From the NCBI GenBank assembly GCA_944349335.1, contig CALVMW010000002.1, positions 1 to 64,000 on the forward strand: a stretch of 64,000 bases of DNA, given 5' to 3'. Shown here piece after piece: positions 44,302-53,803 of the stretch. Source of the stretch: an uncultured Bacilli bacterium. Its GTDB lineage: Bacteria > Bacillota_I > Bacilli_A > RFN20 > CAG-288. Both the position numbers and the translations under genes were made by a program. Numbering within the stretch: position 1 is the stretch's first letter; each line of letters begins with the position of its first letter. Below the pieces are notes generated by a model. The model made no database searches and had not been told where the DNA came from. It saw nothing but the letters and a program-made list of their open reading frames with translations.

Positions 44302-44946
44302 ATGGAAATAAACAAAGATGATGTTGCTTTTTCTTCTCTTTTAATTAAATATTATCCAAATTATGATCTTGATGAACTAGATGTTGTTGTCATCTTAGTT
44401 AGCGATGCTGTTTTAAAGATGCAGAAGGATATCCTTTTAACTTGTGATATCTTATCTACCTATATGAAGGCTAAAGAAGACGATATTGATGCTTCTTTAA
44501 CTAAATTGATGTCAAAAGATATCATCACTATTGAAAAAGGACATAATTCTTCTCTTCATTCGTCTTTAGATAAGTTTAAAGATAAACTTTTTGAAGACTT
44601 TGTGAAAGATCTCATTTTAAAAAGATCAGTTCCTAAAAATAGAGAAGACAATATATATAATTATATTGAACAGTTAATCGGTAGAACACTTTCACCGATT
44701 GAAAGAGATATTGTCACAAATTGGCTGCGTTCAGGTGCTAAAGAAGATATGATTAAGGAAGCTTGTCAAAGGAGTATGACTAAATTTGGAAATATCTCTT
44801 TTAAAGGCGCTGATAAGATTATTTTAGAGCTTGAAAGAAGCGAAAGTCGTAAGAAAGTCGGTGTTTCAACTGTCGATGAAGAGACAAAGAAAAATCAGGA
44901 AGTGCGTGATATTTTATTAAATACTGATTGGATTTATCATGACTAA
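44302..44946 (+). CDS. DnaD-like replication protein
   Basis: This 214-residue protein starts from ATG 44302 (site GTGAGG; a GTG upstream is rejected). The N-terminal half resembles a winged-helix DnaD N-domain. The C-terminal half has the DnaD/DnaB2 pattern: IYNYIEQLIGRTLSPIERDI, VTNWLRSGAKEDMIKEACQ, then a basic tail. The position just before nth matches dnaD-nth of Bacillus, where DnaD aids helicase loading. Confidence 0.85.
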   Translation: MEINKDDVAFSSLLIKYYPNYDLDELDVVVILVSDAVLKMQKDILLTCDILSTYMKAKEDDIDASLTKLMSKDIITIEKGHNSSLHSSLDKFKDKLFEDFVKDLILKRSVPKNREDNIYNYIEQLIGRTLSPIERDIVTNWLRSGAKEDMIKEACQRSMTKFGNISFKGADKIILELERSESRKKVGVSTVDEETKKNQEVRDILLNTDWIYHD

Positions 44947-45571
44947 AAAAGAACGTGCGGAAATAGTTTATGAGGAATTAAAAAAACTTTATCCTGAAAC
45001 TTCTTGTTTTCTTAAGTATAAGAAAGATTATGAACTTCTTTTTGCAATTATTCTCTCAGCTCAATCGACGGATATAAAAGTTAATGAAGCGACTAGCTTA
45101 TTATTTAAAGAATATGATTCTTTAGAAAAATTTGCTTCTGCTTCTCCTTCATCTCTTATTCCATATATTAAAAAAGTAGGGCTTGCTAATAGTAAAAGTA
45201 ATTACTTAGTTAAAACGAGTCAAATTTTACTTTTTTCTTATTCAGGTAAAGTACCTAAGGATAGAAAAATACTTGTCTCTTTACCAGGAGTTGGTGAAAA
45301 GACAGCTGCTGTCTTTTTAGCAGAATATTATAATTACCCTTTTATTCCAGTTGATACTCATGTAAAAAGGGTAAGTAATAGACTTTCTTTAGTTAAAGAG
45401 GATGATCCTATAAAGATTGAAACTGATTTAGAACATCTTTATAGAGATAAAGATGACTTGATTTCTATTCATCGACGCCTTATTTTATTTGGAAGAGATA
45501 TTTGCCACGCTATTAGACCAAACTGTTTAAATTGTCCGTTCACTTTTTGTAAAAATAATAAAGTTGGTTAA
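44939..45571 (+). CDS. nth: endonuclease III
   Basis: This 210-residue DNA glycosylase/AP lyase acts on oxidised pyrimidines. The HhH motif is LPGVGEKTAAVFLAEYY with the catalytic Lys, and the catalytic Asp is in PVDTHVKRVSNRL. The 4Fe-4S cluster Cys are in ICHAIRPNCLNCPFTFC. The start overlaps the DnaD-like gene by 8 bp. Confidence 0.96.
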   Translation: MTKKERAEIVYEELKKLYPETSCFLKYKKDYELLFAIILSAQSTDIKVNEATSLLFKEYDSLEKFASASPSSLIPYIKKVGLANSKSNYLVKTSQILLFSYSGKVPKDRKILVSLPGVGEKTAAVFLAEYYNYPFIPVDTHVKRVSNRLSLVKEDDPIKIETDLEHLYRDKDDLISIHRRLILFGRDICHAIRPNCLNCPFTFCKNNKVG

Positions 45572-45586
45572 AATATGTTTTATATA

Positions 45587-45619
45587 AAAAAGAGGAAGAA
45601 TATGAGTTCTTCCTCTTTT
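45587..45619. terminator. bidirectional terminator between nth and clpB
   Basis: AAAAGAGGAAGAA pairs with TTCTTCCTCTTTT around TATGAG, with A and T runs on both sides. It serves both convergent genes. Confidence 0.92.
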
Positions 45620-45625
45620 ATTATA

Positions 45626-48178
45626 TTACTTAATTATAATATTGTTATCGACTACTTCAACTGCTATATGTCCTGAAGTAATATTTTTACTAAGCAAGGC
45701 GACAGCAATTTTATTCTCGACAGTATTTTGAATTAATCTTCTTATAGGTCTAGCACCATAAGCGACATCGTAACCATATTTATGGATATAATCAATTAAA
45801 CTTTGATCATAAGTTAAAGTGATACCTTTTTCCTCTAGTTTTGTTTGAAGTTGAGTTAAGAATTTGACGATGATCTTATCGATAACTTCTTCGCTTAAAG
45901 AGTTAAACATGATTATTTCATCGATTCTATTGAGGAATTCTGGTTTAAATTTTCTCTTTAAAAGATCTAATGCAAGTTTTTGATGCTCTTCATCATTATT
46001 TTCAAGAAGATATTCACTGCCGAGATTTGAAGTCATAATGATGATAGTATTAGTGAAGTCGACGGTGATACCATGTCCATCAGTTAATCTACCATCATCA
46101 AGAAGTTGAAGCATGATATTAAAGACATCAGGATGGGCTTTTTCAATCTCATCAAAGAGAACTATCGAATAAGGCTTTCTTTTTACAGCTTCAGTAAGTT
46201 GACCGAAGTCTTCATACCCTACATAACCTGGTGCAGTTCCTATTAGTCTCGATACACTTTCTTTTTCCATATATTCCGACATATCGATACGAACTATTTG
46301 TTTTTCAGAATCAAATAATTGTTCTGCTAAAGCTTTAGCTACTTCAGTTTTACCGACACCAGTAGGGCCTAAGAATAAGAAGGAACCTATTGGACGATTT
46401 TGGTCAGCTAAGCCAGCTCTTGAACGTAAAATTGCGTCAGAAATAAGTTTTAAAGCTTTATCTTGACCGATGACACGCTTCTTTAATTCATCATCTAGAG
46501 TGAGTATTTTTTCAGTTTCACTCTTTGTTAATTTGCTGACAGGAATTTTTGTCCAGGAAGAGATGATCTCGGCGATCGTTTCTGTTGTGACTTTATCATT
46601 TAAGAATTCGGACTCTTGATTTTCTTTTGCATAATCTTCTAATTTCTTTCTTAAAGTTGGAATAGTTTCGTTTTGAAGTTTAGCAGCAGCGAGGTAATCA
46701 GCTTCAGCCATCGCTTTGTCGAGATTAAGATTTGCAATATCAAGTTCTTTTTTAATCTTTTTTTGTTTTTCAGCGACCGCTTTTTCATTTTTCCATTTAG
46801 CAGTCAATTCATCTTTTTTACTAGTAAGTTCAGCGATCTCTTTACTCATCTGTTCGCTGCGGGAAAGAGCACTTTGACTATCATCATTTTTTAAAGAAAC
46901 TTTTTCAATCTGTAATTGCATGATTTTTCTTGATACTTCATCAAGCTCTTCAGGCATTGTATCTATCTGCATACGAACTTTTGAACAAGCCTCATCGATT
47001 AAATCGATAGCTTTATCAGGAAGGTAACGATCAGTGATATACCTTTTTGAAAGAGTACAAGCAGCAATTATAGCATCGTCTTCTATTTCGACTCCATGGT
47101 GCTGTTCATAACGATCTTTAATTCCTCTTAAAATAGCGATACTATCTTCGATAGTCGGTTCATCTACCATTACTTTTTGCATACGTCTTGCAAATGCAGG
47201 ATCTTTTTCAATATGTTGGCGATACTCATTAATAGTTGTAGCACCTATGCAATGAAGTTCTCCTCTCGCTAATAAAGGTTTTAAGATATTTGCGGCATCA
47301 AGAGATGAATCACCTCCAGAACCGGCACCGATTAGGGTGTGAATTTCATCGATAAAGAGGATGATTGAACCATTAGAATTTGTAACTTCCTTCATGACGG
47401 CTTTAAGTCTTTCTTCAAATTCACCACGATATTTAGCTCCAGCGATAAGAGAACCGACATCTAATTCAAAAATGGTTTTGTTTTTTAAAGTTTCAGGGAC
47501 ATCCCCTTTAAAGATACGCCAAGCTAAGCCTTCAACTATCGCAGTTTTTCCGACACCAGGATCACCAATAAGAACAGGGTTATTTTTGTTCTTTCTAGAG
47601 AGTATTTCCATTACTCTTCTTATTTCGTTATCTCTGCCGATGACAGGATCTATCTTTCCTCTAGCAACATCTTCGACAAGGTTGCGTCCATATTTTTTTA
47701 GAGCTTCATATTGAGTTTCAGGTTGATCACTGGTGACGTGATTTCCTCCTCTTATTTTATCGATAGCATCCTTAAATTGTTTTTTATTATAGTTAGGAAT
47801 TTTCGATAATTCAGCAATTATAGAATGTTTACAATCGAATTGAGCTAAGAGAAGATGCTCAATAGAAAGATATTCGTCTTCCATCTCCTTTTCATATTTT
47901 GTTCCAGCATATAATATTGTTTTAACATCGTTAGAATATTCTATTTCTGTAGAAGAATTAGTCGCTGTTTGTAAGATGAAGTGATCGATGATATTTGAAA
48001 CATTCTTATAATCGATGTCAAGTTTCTTTAAGATGTTTAAATAGAGGGAGTCTTCTTGATCATAAAGAGTACGCAAAAGAGAAGGGACATCAGCCGAGGG
48101 TAGATGTTTATCCTTCGATATAGTCATCATATCATTAAGAGCCTGTAAAACTCTTTGAGTATATTTTTGTTCAGCCAT
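45626..48178 (-). CDS. clpB: ATP-dependent chaperone ClpB
   Basis: This 850-residue disaggregase has an N-domain, a first AAA+ module (Walker A GDPGVGKTAIVEG, Walker B ILFIDEIHT), a long coiled-coil M-domain (about residues 405-520), and a second AAA+ module (GPTGVGKTEVAKALAE, VLFDEIEKAHPDV). There is no ClpP-binding loop, and the M-domain length is that of ClpB. It acts with DnaK on heat-aggregated protein. A CIRCE operator lies over its promoter. Confidence 0.97.
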   Translation of the reverse strand: MAEQKYTQRVLQALNDMMTISKDKHLPSADVPSLLRTLYDQEDSLYLNILKKLDIDYKNVSNIIDHFILQTATNSSTEIEYSNDVKTILYAGTKYEKEMEDEYLSIEHLLLAQFDCKHSIIAELSKIPNYNKKQFKDAIDKIRGGNHVTSDQPETQYEALKKYGRNLVEDVARGKIDPVIGRDNEIRRVMEILSRKNKNNPVLIGDPGVGKTAIVEGLAWRIFKGDVPETLKNKTIFELDVGSLIAGAKYRGEFEERLKAVMKEVTNSNGSIILFIDEIHTLIGAGSGGDSSLDAANILKPLLARGELHCIGATTINEYRQHIEKDPAFARRMQKVMVDEPTIEDSIAILRGIKDRYEQHHGVEIEDDAIIAACTLSKRYITDRYLPDKAIDLIDEACSKVRMQIDTMPEELDEVSRKIMQLQIEKVSLKNDDSQSALSRSEQMSKEIAELTSKKDELTAKWKNEKAVAEKQKKIKKELDIANLNLDKAMAEADYLAAAKLQNETIPTLRKKLEDYAKENQESEFLNDKVTTETIAEIISSWTKIPVSKLTKSETEKILTLDDELKKRVIGQDKALKLISDAILRSRAGLADQNRPIGSFLFLGPTGVGKTEVAKALAEQLFDSEKQIVRIDMSEYMEKESVSRLIGTAPGYVGYEDFGQLTEAVKRKPYSIVLFDEIEKAHPDVFNIMLQLLDDGRLTDGHGITVDFTNTIIIMTSNLGSEYLLENNDEEHQKLALDLLKRKFKPEFLNRIDEIIMFNSLSEEVIDKIIVKFLTQLQTKLEEKGITLTYDQSLIDYIHKYGYDVAYGARPIRRLIQNTVENKIAVALLSKNITSGHIAVEVVDNNIIIK

Positions 48179-48203
48179 AATATTTTCTCCTTTTCTCCCT
48201 TAT

Positions 48204-48231
48204 ATTATAATCAAGAAATTAGCACTTTCAA
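48204..48231 (-). promoter_or_regulatory. clpB promoter
   Basis: On the minus strand TTGAAA (48231-48226), a 16-bp spacer and TATAAT (48209-48204) lie about 25 bp before the GGAGAAAA ribosome site. The -35 box falls inside the CIRCE operator. Confidence 0.75.
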
Positions 48232-48245
48232 GTATAGAGTGCTAA
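48219..48245. promoter_or_regulatory. CIRCE operator (HrcA site) for clpB
   Basis: TTAGCACTT, 9 bp, GAGTGCTAA: this is the CIRCE inverted repeat (TTAGCACTC-N9-GAGTGCTAA) with one mismatch. It covers the clpB -35 box, so HrcA binding would block initiation and heat would release it. Confidence 0.92.
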
Positions 48246-48309
48246 AAATAATAATAAACTTTATAATTATAATATTTTATCTTATAATTTTTTATGTACG
48301 AGGTGTGTT

Positions 48310-49350
48310 ATGAGTCCTGTTATTATTGCTATTCTAGTTATTCTAGGGGTTATCTTGCTTTATCTTATATCTTCTTTGATTATTTTTGCTTATTTTAATT
48401 TTAAAACGGTTTGGAAAAGAGGAGAAGATCCTCATAATCCCTGCTATTTGCGTTATGAAAATTATCGAGATTTTTTAGATAGAACAGAATATCAAAGTTC
48501 ATTTACTTATAATAGAGCGAAGATTAATGGCTATATATATAAGAAAAAGAATCTTGTTAATCCGAAAGGATTTTTTATCTTGTCTCATGGTTTCTTTGGC
48601 ACACATGTTCAATATCTTATTATTATCAATATGCTTTGCCAAAAAGATTATGTAGTTTTAGCTTATGATCAATATGGTGCAGGTGAATCAGAAGGTAAGA
48701 ATCAAGAAAGTTTAGCGACAGGCATTTATATTCTTGATGAAGTGATTAACGATGTTACTAAAAGACATATAAATAAGAATTTAGATATTTATCTTTATGG
48801 TCATTCATGGGGTGGATATTGTGTTGCTGGCGTCCTTAAAAATCATCCTGAAGTTAAGAAAGCTATTTCTCTTTCTGGTTTCGTTTCACCGATCATGGCC
48901 GGTTTAGATTTGTTAAAGAAATGGAGTAAATTTCTTTATTATTTTCTTTTACCATCAGTTTATCTTGATGCCTATTTATTATATGGGATCGATCTGATGC
49001 GTAAATCTACTAAAGGACTAAACAAAAATAAGGATACAAAGTTACTTGCTATCTATGCCGTAGATGATGATATTGTTTTAAAACATAATGCCTTAGCTAT
49101 TTATTTAAAAAAGCATGATTTTTCTAATGCTGAAGTTCTTATTCTACCTAGTGGTGGGCATAATGTAATGATTGCTAATTTTAATAAATATAATGAATTA
49201 GTCCATCAATATAATGCATTAACGAAGATTGCTGATCCTGATGAAAGAATAAAAAAGATCGAGGATTTTATTGAACACCTCGATCTAATTAATGCATACG
49301 AATTAAACAAAGATATTGAAAAGAAAATATTTGATTTTTTAGAAGGTTAA
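48310..49350 (+). CDS. membrane-anchored alpha/beta hydrolase
   Basis: This 346-residue protein has an N-terminal hydrophobic helix (residues 3-30) followed by an alpha/beta hydrolase domain: FFILSHGFFG (oxyanion strand), AYDQYGAGESEG, nucleophile elbow YGHSWGGYC, late Asp in YAVDDDIV and His in SGGHNVM. Probably a lipase, thioesterase or peptidase-like enzyme facing the cytoplasm or the outer surface. It is convergent with tyrS, overlapping by 12 bp. Confidence 0.85.
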   Translation: MSPVIIAILVILGVILLYLISSLIIFAYFNFKTVWKRGEDPHNPCYLRYENYRDFLDRTEYQSSFTYNRAKINGYIYKKKNLVNPKGFFILSHGFFGTHVQYLIIINMLCQKDYVVLAYDQYGAGESEGKNQESLATGIYILDEVINDVTKRHINKNLDIYLYGHSWGGYCVAGVLKNHPEVKKAISLSGFVSPIMAGLDLLKKWSKFLYYFLLPSVYLDAYLLYGIDLMRKSTKGLNKNKDTKLLAIYAVDDDIVLKHNALAIYLKKHDFSNAEVLILPSGGHNVMIANFNKYNELVHQYNALTKIADPDERIKKIEDFIEHLDLINAYELNKDIEKKIFDFLEG

Positions 49351-50583
49351 AGCTGCGTAATTTTTCTTTCCTCTCTTAATAAAGATAGTTTTTCTATCAA
49401 AGTTTTTCGGATCGATAATAAAGTCGATATTATCAATCTTTTCACCATTTATTTTAACTGCTTTATTATTGACAAACTCTCTAGCTTCTCTCTTTGAAGA
49501 GGCTAAATTAAGCTTAATAAGAGCATCTAAAATATTGATAGGTTCAGCAGTATTTATAACAGTTAATCCATCAGTTAGTTCTTTTAATTCTTCATCACTT
49601 AAGTCATCAAAACTATCTGTAAAGAGAGCTTTTGACATCTTTTCGCAACGGTCAGCTTTTTCTTTTCCATGCAAAGAAGTAACTAAAGATCTTGCTAATT
49701 CTCTCTGGCCTTCTCTTAATTCAGGATGCCCCATATGTTTTTTGTAGATAGTATTTAATTCTTCGACATCTCTATCATCAAAGATATAAAGATAACGTAA
49801 AATATCTTCATCAGATACATTCATAAAGTATTGATAAATTCTATAGGGTGAAGTCATATTTTCATCGAGATAGAGAGCACCCTTTTCAGATTTACCAAAC
49901 TTCTTTCCATTAGAATCAGTGATCAATTTAAAGGAGAAAGCTTCAGCTTCTACATTTTCTTCACTTCTCTTTAAAAAGTCTAAAGCAGAAGTAAGGTTAC
50001 CCCATTGATCGCCACCACCAAATTGGATTTGACAACCATAATCTCTATAAAGATGTAGAAAATCTCCTGATTGTAAAATCATATAAGAGAATTCAGCATA
50101 TGAAATTCCAGTCTCTAAACGAGATTTAACAACTTCTTTTGAAAGCATATAATTGATCTGGAATCTTTTTCCGTATTCTCTTAAAAAGGTGATAACATCG
50201 ATGTCTTTCCACCAAGAATAATTATCGAGGATAAGACCTTTTTCAGGATCGCTTGTATCGATATATTTAGCTAATTGTTTACGGATGCATTCAGCATTAT
50301 CTTTAACATTTTCTGTTGATAAGAATTTACGTTCAGCACTTTTACCAGAAGGATCACCGATCATACCAGTTGCTCCGCCTAGAAGGGCGATAACACGATG
50401 TCCAGCTTTTTGAAAGCGGCGCAAAATAGTGATCATAATGAAATTACCAAGTTGTAAAGATTTTGCACTTGGGTCGAATCCGCAATAAACAGTTCTTTTA
50501 CTATTTAATAATTCTTTAATTTTTTCTTCATCAGAGAATGAGTCTAAGAGACCACGTCTCTCTAAATCTTCTAATAAATTCAT
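49339..50583 (-). CDS. tyrS: tyrosyl-tRNA synthetase
   Basis: This 414-residue class I enzyme charges tRNA-Tyr. The tyrosine and ATP pocket is in YCGFDPSAKSLQLGNF (HIGH-equivalent). The KMSKS equivalent is KFGKSE, and the S4 RNA-binding domain is at the C-terminus (LNLASSKREAREFVNNKAV). No T-box leader is seen in the short upstream gap. Confidence 0.97.
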   Translation of the reverse strand: MNLLEDLERRGLLDSFSDEEKIKELLNSKRTVYCGFDPSAKSLQLGNFIMITILRRFQKAGHRVIALLGGATGMIGDPSGKSAERKFLSTENVKDNAECIRKQLAKYIDTSDPEKGLILDNYSWWKDIDVITFLREYGKRFQINYMLSKEVVKSRLETGISYAEFSYMILQSGDFLHLYRDYGCQIQFGGGDQWGNLTSALDFLKRSEENVEAEAFSFKLITDSNGKKFGKSEKGALYLDENMTSPYRIYQYFMNVSDEDILRYLYIFDDRDVEELNTIYKKHMGHPELREGQRELARSLVTSLHGKEKADRCEKMSKALFTDSFDDLSDEELKELTDGLTVINTAEPINILDALIKLNLASSKREAREFVNNKAVKINGEKIDNIDFIIDPKNFDRKTIFIKRGKKNYAALTF

Positions 50584-50642
50584 AAATACCTCTTTATACC
50601 TAAATATTCATACCATTTTAATAGTATTTTTGCAAGTTTAAA

Positions 50643-50936
50643 CTACTTTTGGTAAGTGTATTCCTGATAGGGATATTTACCGGTTAATAAAAGCTTTCTT
50701 TTTCCTTGTAAAGCATATTCTATTGTTTTACTACCTATATCGATATAGCAAGAACTAAGGCAGATAAATGTGACATTATCGTTTAGATTATATGTTGCGT
50801 CTCTTTCTTCTTGAAAATTTTCCTGAATTATACTATTAGCTTTTTTAGCATCAATTAAAAACAAGCTTTGGTTACATAAATCAAAAAAGGATAAAAGGAA
50901 GATAAAGAATAAAAAATAAGCTAAGATTTTTTTCAT
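50643..50936 (-). CDS. small exported or membrane protein, unknown
   Basis: This 97-residue protein has an N-terminal hydrophobic segment (ILAYFLFFIFLLSFFDL) and a polar remainder (IVQENFQEERDATYNLNDNV-like) with Cys pairs. It starts inside the end of the upstream membrane-protein gene (overlap 4 bp), so it belongs to the same small operon. Not recognised. Confidence 0.6.
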   Translation of the reverse strand: MKKILAYFLFFIFLLSFFDLCNQSLFLIDAKKANSIIQENFQEERDATYNLNDNVTFICLSSCYIDIGSKTIEYALQGKRKLLLTGKYPYQEYTYQK

Positions 50937-51511
50937 GCTGTTAAGTATGAGAGAGTAAAGCCAATTATGAAGATAGCAAATAAGATATAAGATGGATTAA
51001 AAAATAAGATAGTTTGTTCTCTATTTTGTATTTTATGGTTAGAAAACATTAATTGTATTTCTTCACTATTAAAGACTTTATTTTTCATGTGAAAGATTTT
51101 ATTTAGCAAGAATATTTCTTCTTTATTTGTAGTCACTCCTTTAAAATCTATTTTTTCTTGCTCATCTATGTTAGATATTTTTTCTTTAAATTTTGAGATT
51201 GGAAGAAGTGTTTTTGCATGTTTTAGTCCCTTGCAATAATCTTTATATAAAGAAGAATAAATTATGAAGTCATGATAAAATTTTGCTCTTATTTTTTCTT
51301 CTTTGTCATCGTTCATCTTTTGAGGATAAATTATAAAATAAGAAATTATGGAGCAAATTATGATAAGAATAAAAGAAAGAAAACTTGAAGTTATAAACAT
51401 AGTAAACAAACCTAATATTGAAGAGATGATAATAACTTTGATGAGAGTGTTGTCCTTCTTTTCAATTTTAGCTTCTTTTTTTCTTTTTAGAGATTTTAAT
51501 TTATCAAACAT
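50933..51511 (-). CDS. membrane protein of unknown function
   Basis: This 192-residue protein has a basic N-terminus, two close transmembrane helices (about residues 24-68), a soluble middle region and a C-terminal helix (SYILFAIFIIGFTLSYL). The layout weakly recalls TadB/TadC-type or late-pilus membrane proteins, but no motif supports that. It overlaps the next upstream gene by 16 bp. Confidence 0.55.
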   Translation of the reverse strand: MFDKLKSLKRKKEAKIEKKDNTLIKVIIISSILGLFTMFITSSFLSFILIIICSIISYFIIYPQKMNDDKEEKIRAKFYHDFIIYSSLYKDYCKGLKHAKTLLPISKFKEKISNIDEQEKIDFKGVTTNKEEIFLLNKIFHMKNKVFNSEEIQLMFSNHKIQNREQTILFFNPSYILFAIFIIGFTLSYLTA

Positions 51512-52158
51512 TTATTACTCCTATTAAGTGAAATTAAATTAAATAAAAGAAATAAAGGAGAAATAGTTAAACATAAAAGTAAAGAGAAGATGAGATATAA
51601 GTTTTGATTAAGAGTGTTAAAAATATTTAATGAAGATATGATAGAGATAATAAGCATGAAGAAAATAGTTACTAATTCTTCTATCATTAGTCTTTTATTT
51701 AAGATGGTTAAATAACTACTTATAGAATCTAAAGAATTTTTAACATCTTTTTGAAGTAGAGAATAGTTTATATCATTTTTTTCTTCTAGTATTAGTTTAA
51801 GTTCATCTTCATATTTTGGAATCTTTAAAAGTGAAGTATCTGTTTTTAATTCTTCTAAAGTAAGAGTATTTTCATTTAATTGATGTGAGGCGCCCTCAAA
51901 GCTAAATTGCATATTGTTTGTTGATATTAAAAGATCGAGAAAAACAAAAAAGAAGGAAAAAGTTAACATAGCAGTTTCACTTTTTTCATTTATTTTTCTT
52001 ATCTTGTTAATGAGGATACAAGAAAGGGTAAAAGAGACTATAAAAGAGATTACTGATATTAAAATATCCTTAATTATAAAGAAAGAAAATATAGAGCAAA
52101 GCAAAGAGAAAAGATATAATTTCTTTTCTTTTAAAAAAGCTTGTTTAACTTTTTCCAT
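51496..52158 (-). CDS. membrane protein of unknown function
   Basis: This 220-residue protein has paired N-terminal helices (about residues 13-52), a soluble region (75-150) and two C-terminal helices. This hairpin-soluble-hairpin plan is shared with the following gene product, so the two may be a pair. It is preceded by a good site (GAGTGAAG). Unassigned. Confidence 0.55.
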   Translation of the reverse strand: MEKVKQAFLKEKKLYLFSLLCSIFSFFIIKDILISVISFIVSFTLSCILINKIRKINEKSETAMLTFSFFFVFLDLLISTNNMQFSFEGASHQLNENTLTLEELKTDTSLLKIPKYEDELKLILEEKNDINYSLLQKDVKNSLDSISSYLTILNKRLMIEELVTIFFMLIISIISSLNIFNTLNQNLYLIFSLLLCLTISPLFLLFNLISLNRSNKCLIN

Positions 52159-52203
52159 TCTTCACTCCTTTCAAAATCTATTTAGATTCTGAAAAGAGTT
52201 TTT

Positions 52204-52599
52204 TTAAAAGCTTTTATTGTCGACGATAGTAAAGAAACTTTCTAATGCTTTATCTCTTAAACGATAGTAACCAGATTTACTATATTTATCTTTCCACCAA
52301 TCAGCGTCTCTTTTTATAAAAAAAGTTTTATATATAGCTATAGCCTCATCTTTATTTATTGCATTAAGTAAGAAGATGATAGAAGAGATATATCTGATTT
52401 TGCTATCAGTCCATACTTCATAATTATCTTTCATCATATCTGATAATCTATAGACGTTAGGTATTTCATCTTCAGATTGGAAGAAGATGGAAAAACTTTT
52501 TGGATCTTTTAATAACAGATAGCTCATCGCTTTATTAAATGTTTCTGCAATACCCTTGATCCTTGTGACATAATTAGAATTTTCTGTTTTCTTTTTCAT
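52204..52599 (-). CDS. small HTH-like protein, possible MG284/MPN403-type
   Basis: This 131-residue soluble protein is helical throughout. The C-terminal part (WWKDKYSKSGYYRLRDKALE) resembles the recognition helix region of ArpU/sigma-like small regulators and the Mollicute MG284/MPN403 family. It is followed on the same strand by three membrane-protein genes, so a regulatory link is possible. Low-certainty family call. Confidence 0.5.
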   Translation of the reverse strand: MKKKTENSNYVTRIKGIAETFNKAMSYLLLKDPKSFSIFFQSEDEIPNVYRLSDMMKDNYEVWTDSKIRYISSIIFLLNAINKDEAIAIYKTFFIKRDADWWKDKYSKSGYYRLRDKALESFFTIVDNKSF

Positions 52600-52702
52600 A
52601 ATTTATATACCTTTCTTTTAAAGTGTAATATTATTTTTACATTAAGAAAAGCTATTTTTTATAAATACTAAAAGTGTGGACTAAGATGGGAATTAAAAAA
52701 GA

Positions 52703-53803
52703 CTAAGGTAGTAATTCAATAAGTATTTGATCCATAGTATAAATATACTCCGGCTTTATAAACACTCTATCAGTAATGACGATATACTTATTTAGTTTAC
52801 TAAGCTTATTTTTATATGTATTTAAAAAATCTTTATTAAATCTTTTATTAAAGTCAGCAATTTCAAAGCCATTTAATAGCCTAAGATTGAGCATCAAATA
52901 TTCAAATTCTTCATCATTTTTAGTGATTATCTCTGTTTCTATTTTATTTTTGTCATTAAGATAATCGGTTAAGGATAAAGTATTTTTTCCTCGCTTATTT
53001 TTAATATAAAAAGCACTACCAACACCACATGCATAGTATTCTTCATCTTTCCAATAGGTAAGATTGTGACGACAATAATAATCTTTCTTAGCAAAGTTAC
53101 TAACTTCATAGTGAATATAGTTATGTTTTTTTAAGATTGAACATATCAAGTCATAATGCTTTCTATCTACATCATTATCTATTTTTGTTAAGTTATTGTA
53201 TAAAATTGTTCCTTCTTCAATTTGTAGAGAATAGAAAGATAAGTGGGTAGGATTAAGTTTAAGTGCGAAATTGAGATCATTCTCTATATCGGATAATGTT
53301 TGATTAGGTATACCATAAATAAAATCTAAATTAAAATTATTTATATTTTCTTCTCTGAGCATAGCTACAGAGTTTTGAATATCAGAAATAGTATGTTTTC
53401 TTCCAAGATATTTCAAAATTTTCTCATTAGAAGACTGACATCCTAAAGAGATGCGGTTAACTCCATATTTTTTATATAATTTTATTTTTTCGAGTGTTAA
53501 AGATTCTGGATTAGCCTCGATTGAGAATTCTTTTATAGAAGGAAAAGACTGATGTAAATAATATAAAAGAGGTTCTATTTCTAAAATAGAAAGAGAAGAG
53601 GGCGTTCCTCCGCCTATATATATTGTCATCAAACTATCAAAAGGAATATTTAATTTTTTGATATCATTTATTAGTTTGTTTATATAGAGCTTTTTATCAA
53701 AATATCTAGAAAAGACCTTAGGAAAATCACAATAAAAGCAAATATTGTCACAGAAAGGAATATGAAGATAGAGACTTTTAATATTATTAATATTATTGTT
53801 CAT
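52703..53803 (-). CDS. hemW: radical SAM heme chaperone HemW-like
   Basis: About 366 residues from ATG 53803; an in-frame TTG at 53827 is rejected. The radical SAM motif is CDNICFYC in LHIPFCDNICFYCDF, followed by YIGGGTPSS (SAM-binding GGGTP), EANPESL and GLYSLQ-like segments. A HemN-type C-terminal domain is present. HemW binds heme and shuttles it to enzymes; it is not a true coproporphyrinogen dehydrogenase. Adjacent to lepA, the common lepA-hemW order. Confidence 0.88.
   Translation of the reverse strand: MNNNINNIKSLYLHIPFCDNICFYCDFPKVFSRYFDKKLYINKLINDIKKLNIPFDSLMTIYIGGGTPSSLSILEIEPLLYYLHQSFPSIKEFSIEANPESLTLEKIKLYKKYGVNRISLGCQSSNEKILKYLGRKHTISDIQNSVAMLREENINNFNLDFIYGIPNQTLSDIENDLNFALKLNPTHLSFYSLQIEEGTILYNNLTKIDNDVDRKHYDLICSILKKHNYIHYEVSNFAKKDYYCRHNLTYWKDEEYYACGVGSAFYIKNKRGKNTLSLTDYLNDKNKIETEIITKNDEEFEYLMLNLRLLNGFEIADFNKRFNKDFLNTYKNKLSKLNKYIVITDRVFIKPEYIYTMDQILIELLP

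Noticed and set aside
46673..47714. Plus-strand ORFs inside clpB
   Set aside because: Antisense shadows of the clpB frame.
50584..50642. T-box leader for tyrS
   Set aside because: The upstream gap is too short and lacks the T-box sequence.
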